A stretch of DNA of 64,000 bases, taken from Dugong dugon. Taxonomy: Eukaryota; Chordata; Mammalia; Sirenia; Dugongidae. Every line of letters starts with the position of its first letter. Positions within the stretch are counted from its first letter, which is position 1. Shown piece by piece: positions 34,213-45,562 of this stretch. The notes beneath the pieces are model-generated. The model did not search any database. It saw only the letters and a list, made by a program, of their open reading frames with translations, and was not told where the DNA came from. The DNA is taken from positions 12,574,501 through 12,638,500 of the forward strand of contig CM057473.1 in assembly GCA_030035585.1 (NCBI GenBank), read 5' to 3'. The translations under genes were made by a program, and so were the position numbers.

Positions 34213-34790
34213 ACTTTTTTTTTTTTTTTTTACAATTAATTTCATTTGCTGTTGTTGTTGTTGAGCAAAACGTACACCAGTTGAACAGTTCCTACATGTA
34301 CAATTCAGTAACACTGATTACATATTTCAAGCTGGGCAACCGTTCTCACCCTCCTTTTCTGAGTTGTTCCTCCCCTGTTAATGTGAACTCACTGCCCTCT
34401 AAGGTTCCTATATAATCTTTTGAGTTGCTGTTGTCAGTTTGAGCCCATATAGATAGATCTTAATGCTAAAGGCAGACATTCTTTAACAGTGAAGCTAAAC
34501 TATTTGGTTTTAAGAGGATTTCAAGGGATATTTTTGGTTTAAGGTTTATCTCAGGACAATAGTTTCAGGGGTTCATCCAGGCTGTAGGGCTCCAGAAAAA
34601 CTGGATTACATTAGAATCTGAAATTTTATTTTGCATTTTCCCTCTTTTGATCAAGATCCTTGTATAGAATCTTTGATAAAAATGTTCTCTAATGGTAGCC
34701 GGGCACCATCCAGTTGTTCTGGTCTCACAGCAGATGAGGCAGTTGTTCATGAAGGCAGTTAGCCACACAAGGGGCATTTTTAATAGGAAC
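34213..34790 (-). mobile_element. L1 LINE 3' UTR, second lineage
   Basis: A 17-T run at 34217 marks the inverted poly(A). The text then follows an L1-like 3' UTR that ends with 'gtagccgggcaccatccagt' near 34697, a phrase also characteristic of the elephant-type L1 UTR at 8.27 kb (there 'gtaaccaggcaccacctagt'). The first half differs strongly from the 8.27-kb copy, so this is a separate L1 lineage or subfamily. 5'-truncated. Confidence 0.65.
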
Positions 34791-34971
34791 TTTCTTTCTT
34801 TGTTTATTTAACTCTTATGACTACTCTGCTACTTGAGTATTCCTACAAAAATTTGTTGCAAGGATGGTCTAAACAAAGACTTGATTGAATCATATGCTAC
34901 TTGAAGCTGCAGGACTATATGGTACAATATCTGTCTGTGCTTTTAGTTAAAATGAGTGTCTGTATCTAGTT
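34791..34971. other. Anonymous spacer
   Basis: Nothing recognised. Confidence 0.4.
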
Positions 34972-35817
34972 AAATGTGCCCTGAAGGCACTGTGCTTAAG
35001 TGCCTTGCTGCTAACTGAAAGGTTAGTGATTAGAAGCCACCAGCCGCTCTGCTGGAGAAAGATGTTGCAGCCTGTTTCCGTAAAGATTACAGCTTTGGAA
35101 ACTATATGAGGCAGTTCTACTCTGTCCTAGGGTCACTGCAGCGTGACTAATTACTTAGTATGGCCTTTCTCCCCATGGTCTTCTAACTCCCACCCAGATG
35201 ATTGTGTGGGGCTATGCAAATAAGATAACTGTGACACACCAAGAGGATTGGTCATTTTTGCCTTAAAGGAGAGCCAATTCCAGAGCAGAAGGAAGAGCCC
35301 ATCACCACCAAGGAAGGGAAGACCAGCAGAAGAGACCGGCAGGAGAGACCCACAGCGGTGCAGTGGGCTTCCTGGCCCACAAAGCAAGAAAGCCAAGTGC
35401 CTCTGGGGAGAGGCCTAGGGACAGGGAAGAGGAGTGCCTGTGAGCACAGCTGAAAAGAGGCTGTTCTGATGGAAGAACTGTACCCTAAGTGTTCCTGAGC
35501 CTGAATTGTAAATTGTTACTTTCCTAATAAACCCCGTAGATGTGAGTGTGGTCTGTGAGTTCTATGTGGCCATTGCAATGAATAATTGAGCCCAGAAAGA
35601 AGTAGAGAGTGCTGTTGGAGGGATGGTTTGTGTCAGAATTGGCACAGATGAGGAAGAGAGAAGGCATGTCTGACCTCTGCCTCATGGGAATCAGCCTTGG
35701 GCCGTTGATCTTGATTCTCCTTTCCCCTTGAGAAGACAGAGGAGGTCAGACACCACCCCAAGTTTTTCACAGTCACTGAGTCAGAATCTACTCAGTGGCA
35801 ATGGGTTTGGTGTTTGG
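34972..35817 (+). mobile_element. AfroSINE, long variant, split by a solo LTR
   Basis: The left part (34972-35136) runs from the head ('gccctgaaggcactgtgctt') through the long-variant block ('gtttccgtaaagattacagc') to 'ctctgtcctagggtcac'. The right part (35772-35817) resumes with 'gtcactgagtcagaatctac' and the tail. With the LTR and one copy of 'gtcac' removed, the SINE reads through without a gap. Flanks 'ctagtta' at about 34967 and 35822 may be the SINE's own target duplication. Confidence 0.94.
35137..35771 (+). mobile_element. Solo LTR of an endogenous retrovirus (fossil)
   Basis: A 635-bp block starting TG (35137) and ending CA (35770-35771), flanked by the 5-bp direct repeat 'gtcac' (35132-35136 and 35772-35776). 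It carries an AATAAA near 35527 in plus orientation, as expected of an LTR. Five-base duplications are usual for ERV-L/MaLR-type (class III) elements, so that class is favoured, but I do not recognise the family; it may be afrotherian-specific. It is a solo LTR with no internal region, and must be younger than the AfroSINE it interrupts. Confidence 0.85.
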
Positions 35818-36672
35818 TAGCTAGTTAGACCACTAAAAACCTCTTTATAAAAATTTAACAGCTGAGTTATGTTTAATGTTATGACAAAATTATCACTCCT
35901 GCAATTTAATGTTTAAATTATGTTCTGTTCCTCAAGGATGTATAATAGGTGTCCTATTTCCATAGTTAAAACACTGCCAACATTGTAATATATCTTAAAA
36001 TGTACAGAGAGAAGGTGGCCATCAATACACTTTAGAAATTTTATTTAGAAAAGACTAAAAAGTTTGTCTGAAATTAGATGATAAATGAATGTTTTGCTCA
36101 TATCTTACATTATTTGACTTATTTTATTTATGAAAGTAGTGATTAGTATTTGTAAGGTATAATTTGTACAAGCTCTATATTTTTACAAAAACAAGGTGAA
36201 AAACAGAATTTACTGTTTTTGTACTATTATATATATTTTATTCTTTATTACCTTGTTACTATGTTGTTCTATCAGATTTACCACTGCATATTAAAAGGAT
36301 TGATGCTTTTAGTTGATATTTCACATAAAATACTGTGACCATCCCTGCAAAGTAAAGTAACAAGCATAATTAATGAGAATCCACGTTACTTATTGTTTAA
36401 ATTATAGGGAAATAAATAATGATGCACAGGTGAGCTCTTTTTCTCTAGATACCTTTCTCTTAGAGGTTGTGGGTGTACTAGATTGACTTTTTCCCTATAA
36501 AAAGGTAAAACTTGAGAGTGAAGTGTGCACATCAGGTCAGCAGCCATATAGGCATAATTACTTTCATTAGAAAATTTAAGAAATTTAGGGAAACATAATA
36601 TAGCTCAGTGTACCAGCAGCATCTACACTGGAGTTCAGAACAAAAGATAAATAACAGTAAAGTGCTACTTCT
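35818..36672. other. Anonymous AT-rich sequence
   Basis: No repeat or gene recognised. Confidence 0.45.
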
Positions 36673-36750
36673 TTCTTATTTATTAGTATTTCTTATGTGC
36701 AAATCCTACAGAGATTTTTTTTTTACATAAGAAATACTAATAAATAAGAA
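36673..36750. repeat. Perfect 26-bp inverted repeat with 26-nt spacer
   Basis: The left arm 36673-36698 ('ttcttatttattagta...') is the exact reverse complement of the right arm 36725-36750 ('...tactaataaataagaa'), with a 26-nt spacer containing a T-run. All 26 positions pair. It is AT-rich and not the terminus of any element I can see. A template-switch mutation is the simplest origin; a transcribed hairpin is possible but not shown. Confidence 0.93.
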
Positions 36751-36897
36751 GGTCGTATTAGAGATATGTATTTATCTTGAGAGATGGTTTGAATGGATAA
36801 GATTCAAGCATTTTTATGTTCACTTGGATAGTATCACTTTCATTCTTTCTAAAATCAATCTCATCCCACTTTTGAAAGATAATAACTCCAGTGTTTT
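36751..36897. other. Short anonymous spacer
   Basis: Nothing recognised. Confidence 0.4.
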
Positions 36898-37078
36898 TGA
36901 GGGTCAGTGAAAAACAGGAAGACCCTCATAGAGATGGATTGACACGGTGGCTGCAACAATGGGCTCAAACATAACAACGAGTCTGAGGGTGGTGCAGGAT
37001 TGAGCAACATTTCCTTCTGTTGTACATACGGTCCCTATGAGTGGGAACTGACTTGATAGAACCTAGCAACAACAACAA
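36898..37078 (+). mobile_element. RTE LINE, 3' end fragment
   Basis: Only the last ~180 bases of RTE: 'gaagaccctcatagagatgg' through 'gtccctatgagtgggaactg' to an (AAC)n tail at 37066-37077. Confidence 0.9.
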
Positions 37079-37362
37079 TGTTCTTGATATTGTGAAGAAT
37101 AAATACATAGCTCTCATATGACCTTGGCCATTAAATGGTTAAATTATATCTATTTATATCAAATATTATAGCTTATCATCTTTCTAATGACATTGGAAAA
37201 TTTATCACATATAGAATCTGAACCCAGTTTTACCAATGCGGACACATAGTACTAGCAATTATCACATTGTCATACCTCATATATATTCCCATATTTATGC
37301 ATTTTTCTACATATGTAAAATAAACATTAAAATATACCAATCTGCTTCTGTAATATTACTGT
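37079..37362. other. Anonymous spacer
   Basis: Nothing recognised. Confidence 0.4.
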
Positions 37363-37448
37363 CTAGGAAACCCTATGGGGAAGTTCTTTTCTGTCCTATA
37401 GGGTCTTTATGAGTTGGAATTGACTCGATGACAACGAGTTTGTATTTA
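37363..37448 (+). mobile_element. AfroSINE, 3' half
   Basis: 'aggaaaccctatggggaagt' to 'gatgacaacgagtttgta'; the tRNA-derived head is absent. Confidence 0.88.
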
Positions 37449-38124
37449 AAAAAAGAATGCGAAAAACTTTCTATACAGTCTATCTCAAAATTTTTATCAA
37501 GATAATATTAATATATTACAATTTTCACACATTTCTAGGCTTTCGTCATATAGTTTTTAGTGTCTATTTCTGTCATATTAACTTGTGTGCAGATTCTTTG
37601 TTTGCAATAATGAGCTTAGATTTCTTAAATTACAAAATAAGCAAAATGAAAATTTGCAATATTTCTATGTAAAAACTGAAGTTTTCAAATAATCTATTCT
37701 ACAATTTCTTATACAATAACTATTAATGTATGTTCTTCAGGTTCTTCATTTTTAGTATAACAGTTAAAATGATTTTCTGTTAAAATAAAAATTAATTACT
37801 GTAGCAAAGGAAGAATCTTTTTCAACAAGGGCAAAAGAATGCTTCACGTATATTCTTAAAATTGCTTGAAGTAATTATTCGCGGATAATTTAATATTATT
37901 AAGATTTAGATTGCTTGAAATGTATTCCATAAAACATGGATTATAATAGGCAGGAGACATTTGAAACGTGAGAGCCATTTCAACTGCCACTGCTGTATGT
38001 GAAGATTGAGGAGGTAGGCTACAAACCAAGAAATGTGGGTTACCTCCTTCAGCAAGTAAGAAAATGAGGGCCTACCAGTACAAGGATCTGAATTTGAACA
38101 ATGATTCTAATTAGAAAGTGGCAA
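37449..38124. other. Anonymous AT-rich sequence
   Basis: The 71-codon frame at 37457-37672 shows no motif. Nothing recognised. Confidence 0.4.
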
Positions 38125-38212
38125 ATATGGAGCCCTGGTGGCACAGTGGTTAAGAGTTTGGCTGCTAACCAAAATGTAGGCAGCTCAAATTCATCAGCTG
38201 CTTCTTGGGTAT
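38125..38212 (+). mobile_element. AfroSINE, 5' half
   Basis: Head 'ggagccctggtggcacagtg', A-box and B-box regions to 'gctgcttcttgggt', then the match ends. LINE-dependent SINEs normally lose the 5' end, so loss of the 3' half implies later deletion or premature tail priming. Confidence 0.88.
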
Positions 38213-39099
38213 ATGTATCAACTATAACTTCATTACTTAGCAGGATGTTGGTCTACAAATTTATTAGTAAATGACCTGAAAAAGATATAGGTTAGCTTCT
38301 GACCATGTAGAGCAATAATGACCATTTTCTTCTAGTGGTAAAACAAGCAGAAAAAAACATAAATTGATAAGTAAAGGACAAGTCTCCCCCTTTTTTTTTT
38401 AACTCCAAAAAGATATATTTCATCAGTCAAAGACTGAAGCACACAAGGCAAATCCTTTCAAATACTTATAAAAATACATTTAAAAATTATCAATGACATT
38501 TTTTCAAATATTCAAAATGTTGCTAACAATATAAGTGTGAATTCTTCATGAGAAGATACAAAACATTGAACGTGAGCAAACTAGTGAAATGAGAGTGGTA
38601 ATAAAGAGGTGTTTCATGAGTATAAATCTGACTGTAGTCATCCAGCCGGCAGAAGTGAAAGTTAAAAAGATAAGAAACTGGGGTGGGAGGGAAGAGTAGT
38701 ACACAGAAATAAATTCAATTATACTTTTTACATTGAAATGAAGTCAGCTAAAAGATGACCACTTACGGGAAAAAAAAAAAAAAATGTTCACCATGCCCTG
38801 AGGGGAGAATGGAAGCAGAACTGTTTAGATACCTTAAAATACTGGAAAATACTTAAAATAACTGGAAACTGAGACTCAGAGTGAGGATGGGAGGCTATGT
38901 TGGAAGGGGTATAGAAAATCAGCTCTCTTAATATATACAGACACAAAAGTTTCCACTTGGTTTGAGGAGAGAAACTCCCTGAACCTAAGAATATGATACT
39001 CCTTAGAATACCCAGGAACCTAAGAATATTATATCCCTTTAAAATACATTTTGGCCCAGTTTTGTTACACATCTTTTCTGTCAGATGAGCTGTAACTAC
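38213..39099. other. Anonymous sequence
   Basis: Nothing recognised. A-run at 38770-38784. Confidence 0.4.
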
Positions 39100-39345
39100 A
39101 CTGTGACTCCAAGTCTGTCTCTGACCTCACCTGAGCCTCCTGTCAGAGCCGTATTACCAAGGCCTCTGCCGAGACTTGAATAAGTCAGGAAAATCTGTGG
39201 GTTATCAGGTTTTAGATCCCAGTCCTTGAGGAAGTTAGTGAAGGTGCAATCTAAGAAATCACGTCCAGTTTCATTGGGCTACGTTGGTTAGACTAGATAG
39301 ATCAAAGTTTCCTTCCAGTACTGACTTCTCATGTGGGCAGTTGTA
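39100..39345 (+). mobile_element. Possible CR1/L3-type 3' end
   Basis: 'ggttagactagatagatcaa' followed by 'gtttccttccagtactgact' resembles the 'gactagatgacc...cttccagc' ending of L3/CR1 elements. The upstream part is not alignable by eye. Tentative. Confidence 0.35.
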
Positions 39346-39463
39346 ATTCACAATTCAGATAATTAAATTACTAGAACCACAGTGTTCCCTCCCATTCATC
39401 TCTCTTTGCTCAGTCTATAAGTGCAGGGTATACATGCAAAAGCTAACAAAGTAGGCGGTAATG

Positions 39464-39670
39464 CACCACACCACCCACTGCCATCTGGTTGATTCCGACT
39501 CACAGTGACCCTATAGGACAGAGTAGAACTGTCCTGTAGGGTTTTCACGACTGTAATCTTTACAGAAGCAGATTGCTACATCTGTCTCCTGCATAGCAGC
39601 TGGTGGGTTCAAACTGCTAACGTTTGGTTAGCAGTCAAGCTCTATATCCACTGAGCCACCAGGGCTCCTC
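39464..39670 (-). mobile_element. AfroSINE, long variant
   Basis: Inverted, near full length, with the extra block near 39555-39600 ('atctttacagaagcagattg') and the inverted head ending 'gagccaccagggctcc'. Confidence 0.93.
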
Positions 39671-39718
39671 TATGTACCACTTATGATAATAAATTTGCAA
39701 AGACTCCACCAATTGAAT

Positions 39719-39932
39719 AGCAATAATCAGCTGCATGGAGTCAATTTCAACTCATGGTGACCCCATATGTGGAGAGTTAACTGTGCTCTATCGGGTTTTC
39801 AATGGTAGATTTTTCAGAAGTAGATCACCAGGTCTTTCTTCCAAGGCATCTCTGGGTGGACCCAAATCTCCAACTTTCTGGTAAGGAGCTGAGCGTGCGT
39901 TAATCTTTTGCACCACCCAGTGACTTCCTTTG
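39719..39932 (-). mobile_element. AfroSINE, second type, diverged
   Basis: Inverted copy of the type at 30.9 kb: 'aactcatggtgaccccatat', the long middle ('agaagtagatcaccaggtct') and inverted head 'ttgcaccacccagtgac'. More diverged than its neighbour at 39.46 kb, so older. Confidence 0.85.
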
Positions 39933-41502
39933 GAAATACGGCCCGCAATCAAGTTCTAGGCAAATTGACTGAATGTCAAAGTGAAATTAATATCGCTGTA
40001 GCATCCATGGTGCCTGAAAGATATATAGAAAGTCAATTCCAGGGAATTCTCCTGCAACAAATGTTCATCCTGTTACCAGTGTAATTCTTTGTAATTATAA
40101 GTGCTTAGGATCTTTGTTCTCATTTGGTAGGGTTAAATGGACATTATGGTGTTATAAAAACTTGAAATGGCTTAAACAATTGCAGCCACTTGAAAGAAAA
40201 TCGTTACACACAGGGTTGCATTTTACTTAGTAGAAAAAGTCTTTTAATGCTTAATTTTGCACAAAGCACAAATCTGTCAGGGGGGAAAAATCAGGAGCAT
40301 GAATTAAGCTAATTTTTTCTTTTTTTAAACCATCTAAGTAACCAACCAACCAAGTCCACTGCAAGTCTTCCATCTGTCTCAATGGTAAACAGTCACCACC
40401 TGGCTTCTATACAAGACCATTGCTCACACAGTAAATGTCACAATTTCCATCTCAAAACCCCTTTTCAGCTGTCTGTTTCTCCAGTCTGGAATACATATAT
40501 CACCTGCTATCATGGTCAAAATGAATCCTCTATTTATGTGATAATGGCTAGAGAAAATATGCCAGAAAACAATCATGGCGGATGGCTCGCTCCCTACTGC
40601 ATTGTTTCTGTGTGGCTACAGAAGAAGTTGAGGATGTTCTAAAGTAGAGAATCAGCAAGTTGTTTCATAATCGCATCTAAGATATGATGGTTCCCATTCT
40701 GCTGCTGCAATAGCAACTCTTACTACAAGATTGCTAGATGTTGGATTTACTTTTAGGATTGCTTATTATTAATCCAACATCTTCGGAAAAAAAATCACTT
40801 AATCACTTTAAGGATCTTTTTTTTTTTTTCAAGTGTGAACTGTATACAAAAATACCTTCTTTTTATGTTTCATGAAATTATTTTGGAGGTCCAGTGAAAT
40901 GATGTAAGTGTTACATTTTTGAAGCAATTTAAGCATATTTATAAAATACTAACGGTGGTGGAATTTGCTCTAAATCTGTGCAATAATTTTGGAATGCCCA
41001 AAGTCATGTACCCTCAAGGCTAAATTGATTCAGTCACCAGTCCTACATTTATAACATCTTATCATTTTGTATCATGGACTGTTTTCATCATAAAGATGTA
41101 GTGTGTTGGATTTATTCAGGGCTCATGTACATAATTTATCTGATAAACCTCCAGCCCTTCCCAACCTTGAACAACCTATGCTAGAGGATATATTTCCTTG
41201 ATGATACAGGAAATATAAAAATAAACTAAAATTATTCTTTATTTACCATTAGTGGAAATTTTTGTTTATTTGTTTTGCTTTGCTTCTACTTCTATCCATG
41301 TTTTTCTGACATTTAGCTCTTAGCGACACATTCAAGAAGTCTTTCTGATTTCCATAGAATCAATGGCATAGTAATGATATAATGTATACATAACTACAGG
41401 CATTTAAAAAAAAAGTAGAACAATATTAAGTTAACAAAAATTGAGAAGATAGTACAGAATCTGCATGTATTTTCTTCTACTATTAATATCTTGCACTGGT
41501 GG
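39933..41502. other. Anonymous sequence, 1.6 kb
   Basis: No repeat recognised, which is unusual for this window. The 86-codon frame at 40382-40642 has no motif. It is the longest stretch free of visible lineage-specific insertions in the right half. Confidence 0.4.
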
Positions 41503-41665
41503 TGGTGTTGGTTGCTGTTGGGTGAATTCTGACTCATGGTGTCCTCATGTGTGCAGAGTAGAACTGCTCTATAGGGTTTGAAAAGCTGTGAACTTTTGGA
41601 AACAGACCACCAAATCTGTCTTCTGAGGCGCCTCTGGGTGGGTTCAAACAGCTAAACCTTAGGTA
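41503..41665 (-). mobile_element. AfroSINE, second type, partial
   Basis: Inverted tail and middle ('gactcatggtgtcctcatgt', 'gaggcgcctctgggtgggtt'), ending before the inverted A box; the tRNA-derived head is missing. Confidence 0.85.
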
Positions 41666-43240
41666 TCTTACATTAATATGACCTTTTTGTTACAATTAAG
41701 AAAATAATATTGATACATTGTCATTATCTAGAGCCCATGGTTTATTCAGAGTTACCTTATTTTTATTATTATTAATTTACTATCATTTTTCTGTTCCAGG
41801 ATTTCCTTCAGAGTACCACATTACATTTTGTTGCCATGTGTCCTTACGCTCCTCTTGACTGTGACAGTTTCTTAGACTTTCCTTGCTTTTGATGACCTTG
41901 ACAGGTTTGATGAGTACTGGTCATATATATTGTAAGATTCCCTCTAGTGGAATTAGTCTGTTTTTCTCATGATTTGACTTTTTTTTCCCCCTTGTTCTTT
42001 CTTCTTCTTTTTGAAAACAACTGGAGAAAGGAATTGTCATTTCATGACATTATATATCATATCAGGGGTACATACTAAAAACTTCATAGCAGATGTTGAC
42101 CTCAAGGTAGTGATTGTCAGCTTTCTCTGCTGTAAAATTACTCAATTACTGTTTTTTATTCCTCTTTGTCATACTGTACTCTTTGGAAGGAAGTCACTAT
42201 GAGCAGCTGCACTTAAGAAGTGGGAGTTTTGCAAACTGCTCTTGCGTACAGACTCTCTATATAAATTAGAGTTATTTTGGATGGGAGATTCGCCTCTTCT
42301 GTCCCATTTACTTATTTATTTATTCAAATATTGGTTTTTATCAGTGTGGATTCATAGACAATTTATGTCTGGGTTATAATCCAATACTACTTTATCTATA
42401 TTGTTTCTCAAATCGTTCCACTTTGGAACTGTTCCCCTTTGATATACCCTAGTCAATATGGTCTATATGTATGCGTGTTGTTTTGGTTTTGTTTATTTAT
42501 ATCACTTTGTTGAAAGGCTCATCTTGTATATTTTCTGCCCTAGGAATAAATGTAGACTTCTCTCCAAGGAGCCCTGGTTCCTTTTATTAGAGAATTGAAT
42601 TAGAAATAAAGATCTGGACACTAGGTGTACTCATTGCTTTTGGGATGTCATGTACTTCAGGCTCTCTCATCTGAGAAAAATAATATATGTGTTTATACTA
42701 ATATATATGTTGTTTTTGTTAGGTGATATTGAGTTAGTTCTGATTCATAGCAACCCTAAGCACAATAGAATGAAACACTGCCCAGTACTGTGCCATGCTC
42801 ACAATCGTTATGCTTGTGCTCATTGTTGCAGCCACTGTGTCAATCCAACACGTTGAGGGTTTTCCTCTTTTTTGCTGAACCTCTACTTTACCAAGCGTGA
42901 TGTCCTTCTCCAGGGGCTGGTCCCTCCTAATAACAGCTCAAAAGTATGTGAGATGAAGTCTTGCCATCCTTGCTTCTAAGGAATATTCTGGCTGTATTTC
43001 TTCCAAGACAGAGTTGTTTGTTCTTCTGGCAGTCCACGGTTTATTCAATATTCTTCACCAGCACAAGACAGTACAAGAACATCCTTGTATATTCTTCACT
43101 TCCAGCATCACAGCAACATGCAAGCCACCACAGTGCAACAAACTGACAGATGTGTGGTGACTAATATATGTAGATATGTACATATACATGGATTACTATA
43201 CATTTACACCTATCTATATGTAGTCTCCAACTATAATCCT
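41666..43240 (-). mobile_element. Old L1 (L1M type) 3' UTR, host of an RTE insertion
   Basis: Antisense L1M 3' UTR landmarks occur in order: 'tgtgacagtttcttagactt' near 41860, 'gatgaccttgacaggtttga' near 41891, 'atcatatcaggggtacatac' near 42056, 'ggttataatccaatactact' near 42373 and 'ctggttccttttattagaga' near 42573. The text continues past the RTE insertion at 43170 with TA-rich sequence typical of the same UTR. No open frame. Confidence 0.78.
42697..43169 (-). mobile_element. RTE-derived short element: 3' end fused to 5' end
   Basis: The element proper is 42707-43159. From 42709 to about 43065 it is the inverted RTE 3' region (tail, then 'gatgtccttctccaggggct', then 'tcttgccatccttgcttcta'). 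From about 43098 to 43159 it becomes the inverted start of RTE as I recall it ('cttccagcatcacagcaaca', 'aacaaactgacagatgtgtg'). The 10-bp flanks 'actaatatat' (42697-42706 and 43160-43169) match exactly, so the fused structure entered as one unit. Everything between, including the reverse transcriptase, is missing. Confidence 0.8.
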
Positions 43241-43254
43241 TTACCACATAAATC

Positions 43255-43420
43255 ATTCTAGCCTCTTCCCATTGCTTTTCTGCTAGAGTAATTCTGACCT
43301 CATAGAATGAGTTAGGAAGTGTTCCCACTGTTTGTATCTTCTGTAAAAGAATGTGCTGAACTTCTTTCAGCATTAAATGCCTTTTCCCCTAAATTGCATA
43401 CAGTAGCTTTATTTGAGTCA
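43255..43420 (-). mobile_element. Old L1 ORF2 fragment
   Basis: 'ctcatagaatgagttaggaa' followed by 'gtgttcccactgtttgtatc' is the antisense of a conserved L1 ORF2 reverse-transcriptase segment. Short and frame-broken. Confidence 0.7.
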
Positions 43421-43925
43421 GTACTTCATTTATGTTTTCTATGGCTTTATTTATCAATTCTTCTAACTATTTAGTTTGCAGAATGTTATCAGTGAGAAGT
43501 TTATCAGTTATTACATGTAGAAAGGGTCTTAGCAAGAGAATCAAATTTCCCACACACTGGGGAACGTGGGAGAATAAAAATGTAGAAAAGCCAATGCTAA
43601 AAACAAGTGAATATTAAGTACCTTGCCTGGGAGGCACTGTGGATCTCAGGAATCTCAGGAAAGGCTGAAACACCACTGATCTTCACTACCTGTGATACCA
43701 TATGTCCATGCTTTTGCATGAAAGCAGAAACCCGACAGTGATTGTTGTTCTTATCTTTTATCTCCCCAGAACTATCACAAGTTCAACTTGTGAACCAGCG
43801 CTAAGCAAAAACCGAGTGCATTCTGGAAAATGCATTTGATGGTTTCTCTTTTGACATGAAAAAGAATATAGAAGCATTGGCAAGGATGCAGATTTTACAA
43901 AAGACAATTAGGAATAAACATCTAG
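43421..43925. other. Anonymous sequence
   Basis: Nothing recognised; possibly more degenerate L1. Confidence 0.4.
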
Positions 43926-44985
43926 AAATACGTTTTGTTATTTTAAAATATAATCTTATATTTTCTTTTAGTAAATGAGTTTATTCCATTTATGTCTATT
44001 GTAATTAATTAAATATTTACCCTAATTTTAACATCTTTTCTTGTATATTTATCAGGCCATTTATTTTTGTTGTTGTTGTTGTTTTAATGTCTGTTCAATT
44101 GATATTTTTGTTGCTTCCATTGTTGTTATGTTGTTTCCCCTTTTTACCCTTGGTTGTTTTTAAATTTATACATTTAATTTCTATTCTTAAAAATGTTACA
44201 CATGATATTTTAACATAATTTTATATTTTATAACAAAGGTATTCAGAATCTTTTTTTCCTGAATAAGAAAATGCTTTACCTATTCTGAGGATCTTCATCT
44301 TTCATTGTCCATGTTATTATTGTATAGATCTTTGACAATAGAAAAAACTTTATTAAATATTTTTATTTATCATATTTGATCTATTTTAATGACGAGAAAT
44401 TTGACTTACCAATATATATTTAGTTTCTCATTATTTAATTCGTCATTGCTTTTTGCACTGTACTTCTTCCTTTCTGGTTTATTTTTCTTCCAAAGGAGAT
44501 ACGTAGTTTAAACTTTGTTTAGATAAACCAGCAATATGCTGGAAACCCTGGTGGTGTAGTGGTTAAGAGCTACATCTGCTAACCAAAAGGTCAGCGGTTC
44601 AAATCCACCAAGTGCGCCTTGGAAACCCCCTGGGGCAGTTCTACTCTATCCTGTAGGGTCACTATGAGTCAGAATTGACTCAGCAGCAACAGGTTGTTTT
44701 CTTTTAGTAGTATATTAGTAAGTCTTTGTAAGACCTAAATTTCTTTATTTTATTCTCAATTTCAAATAAAAATTTAGCTGGCTCTGGACTTATAGGTTGA
44801 AGTAATCTTTGTCGAATCCTCACTTTCAGAACCTGGTCAAGTTCCTGGAAAAAAATCTCACAAAATTTAGACTTTCCTATATGTATGTCCCTCAGGAGTT
44901 TCTGACTCTTACTCTAGTGCATATTCAGCCTCCAGTAATTAGTAAAAATCTTCATTTTTGTGTTCCTATAAGCCTATGACTCCAC
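43926..44985 (-). mobile_element. Old L1 5' region, split by an AfroSINE
   Basis: 'atgagtttattccatttatg' near 43976, 'gtggttttt'-type T-rich text to 44500, and after the SINE 'cctaaatttctttattttat' then 'tctggacttataggttgaag' follow the antisense of the 5' region of L1ME/L1MC-type elements. Diverged, non-coding. Confidence 0.6.
44540..44706 (+). mobile_element. AfroSINE, full length, inside old L1
   Basis: Head 'ggaaaccctggtggtgtagt', B box 'ggtcagcggttcaaatcc', tail 'gactcagcagcaacaggttg'. Little diverged. Confidence 0.95.
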
Positions 44986-45249
44986 TAGCTTCAACTCCAG
45001 GTAAATTAATCTCGATTGTCCTTTCACACTGGATGTTCCTGTTCTTGCAGATTGCCCCGTGGTCTCACTTCCCGTTGTGCCCAGAGAACAGGGAATGTTG
45101 GTATTAAGGTCTTCACTTGAATACAAAGCTCCATTTTGGCTGGAAGGCCTGACGTACAGTTTTTAAACAAATTGACTAAACATCACATTATAAGAGAATC
45201 ATCAGGATATTCAAATATGTTAAGTATTAGTCCAGTTCAGCTCTGACAG
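44986..45249. other. Anonymous spacer
   Basis: Nothing recognised. Confidence 0.4.
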
Positions 45250-45562
45250 AGAAGGCAGCACTCCCATCCTTACAATAAGCAAAGAAGCTGGACAAATTGA
45301 AAATCAATGAGCTGTCTTTCCAAAAGGACATAACAACAGTAAAAGTTTGTGTACCTAACTTCAGGGGGTCAAAATGTATGAGGCAAAACTGATAGAACTT
45401 AAAGGAGAAATAGGCAAATATACCAAGACAACACTCCTCTGTCAGTAACTGTTAGATTAAATAGACGTAAAATCAGTAAGGATATAGAAGACCTGAAATG
45501 CACTATCAGTCAACTTGATAGAATTGATATTTATGTAATATCCCATCCTACAACAGCAGAAT
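45250..45562 (+). mobile_element. Old L1 ORF2 endonuclease-region fragment
   Basis: 'gtttgtgtacctaacttcag' near 45343 and 'cagtcaacttgatagaattg' near 45508 match the L1 endonuclease-domain region ('VY.PN' then 'QLD.ID'). All frames are broken. Confidence 0.68.
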
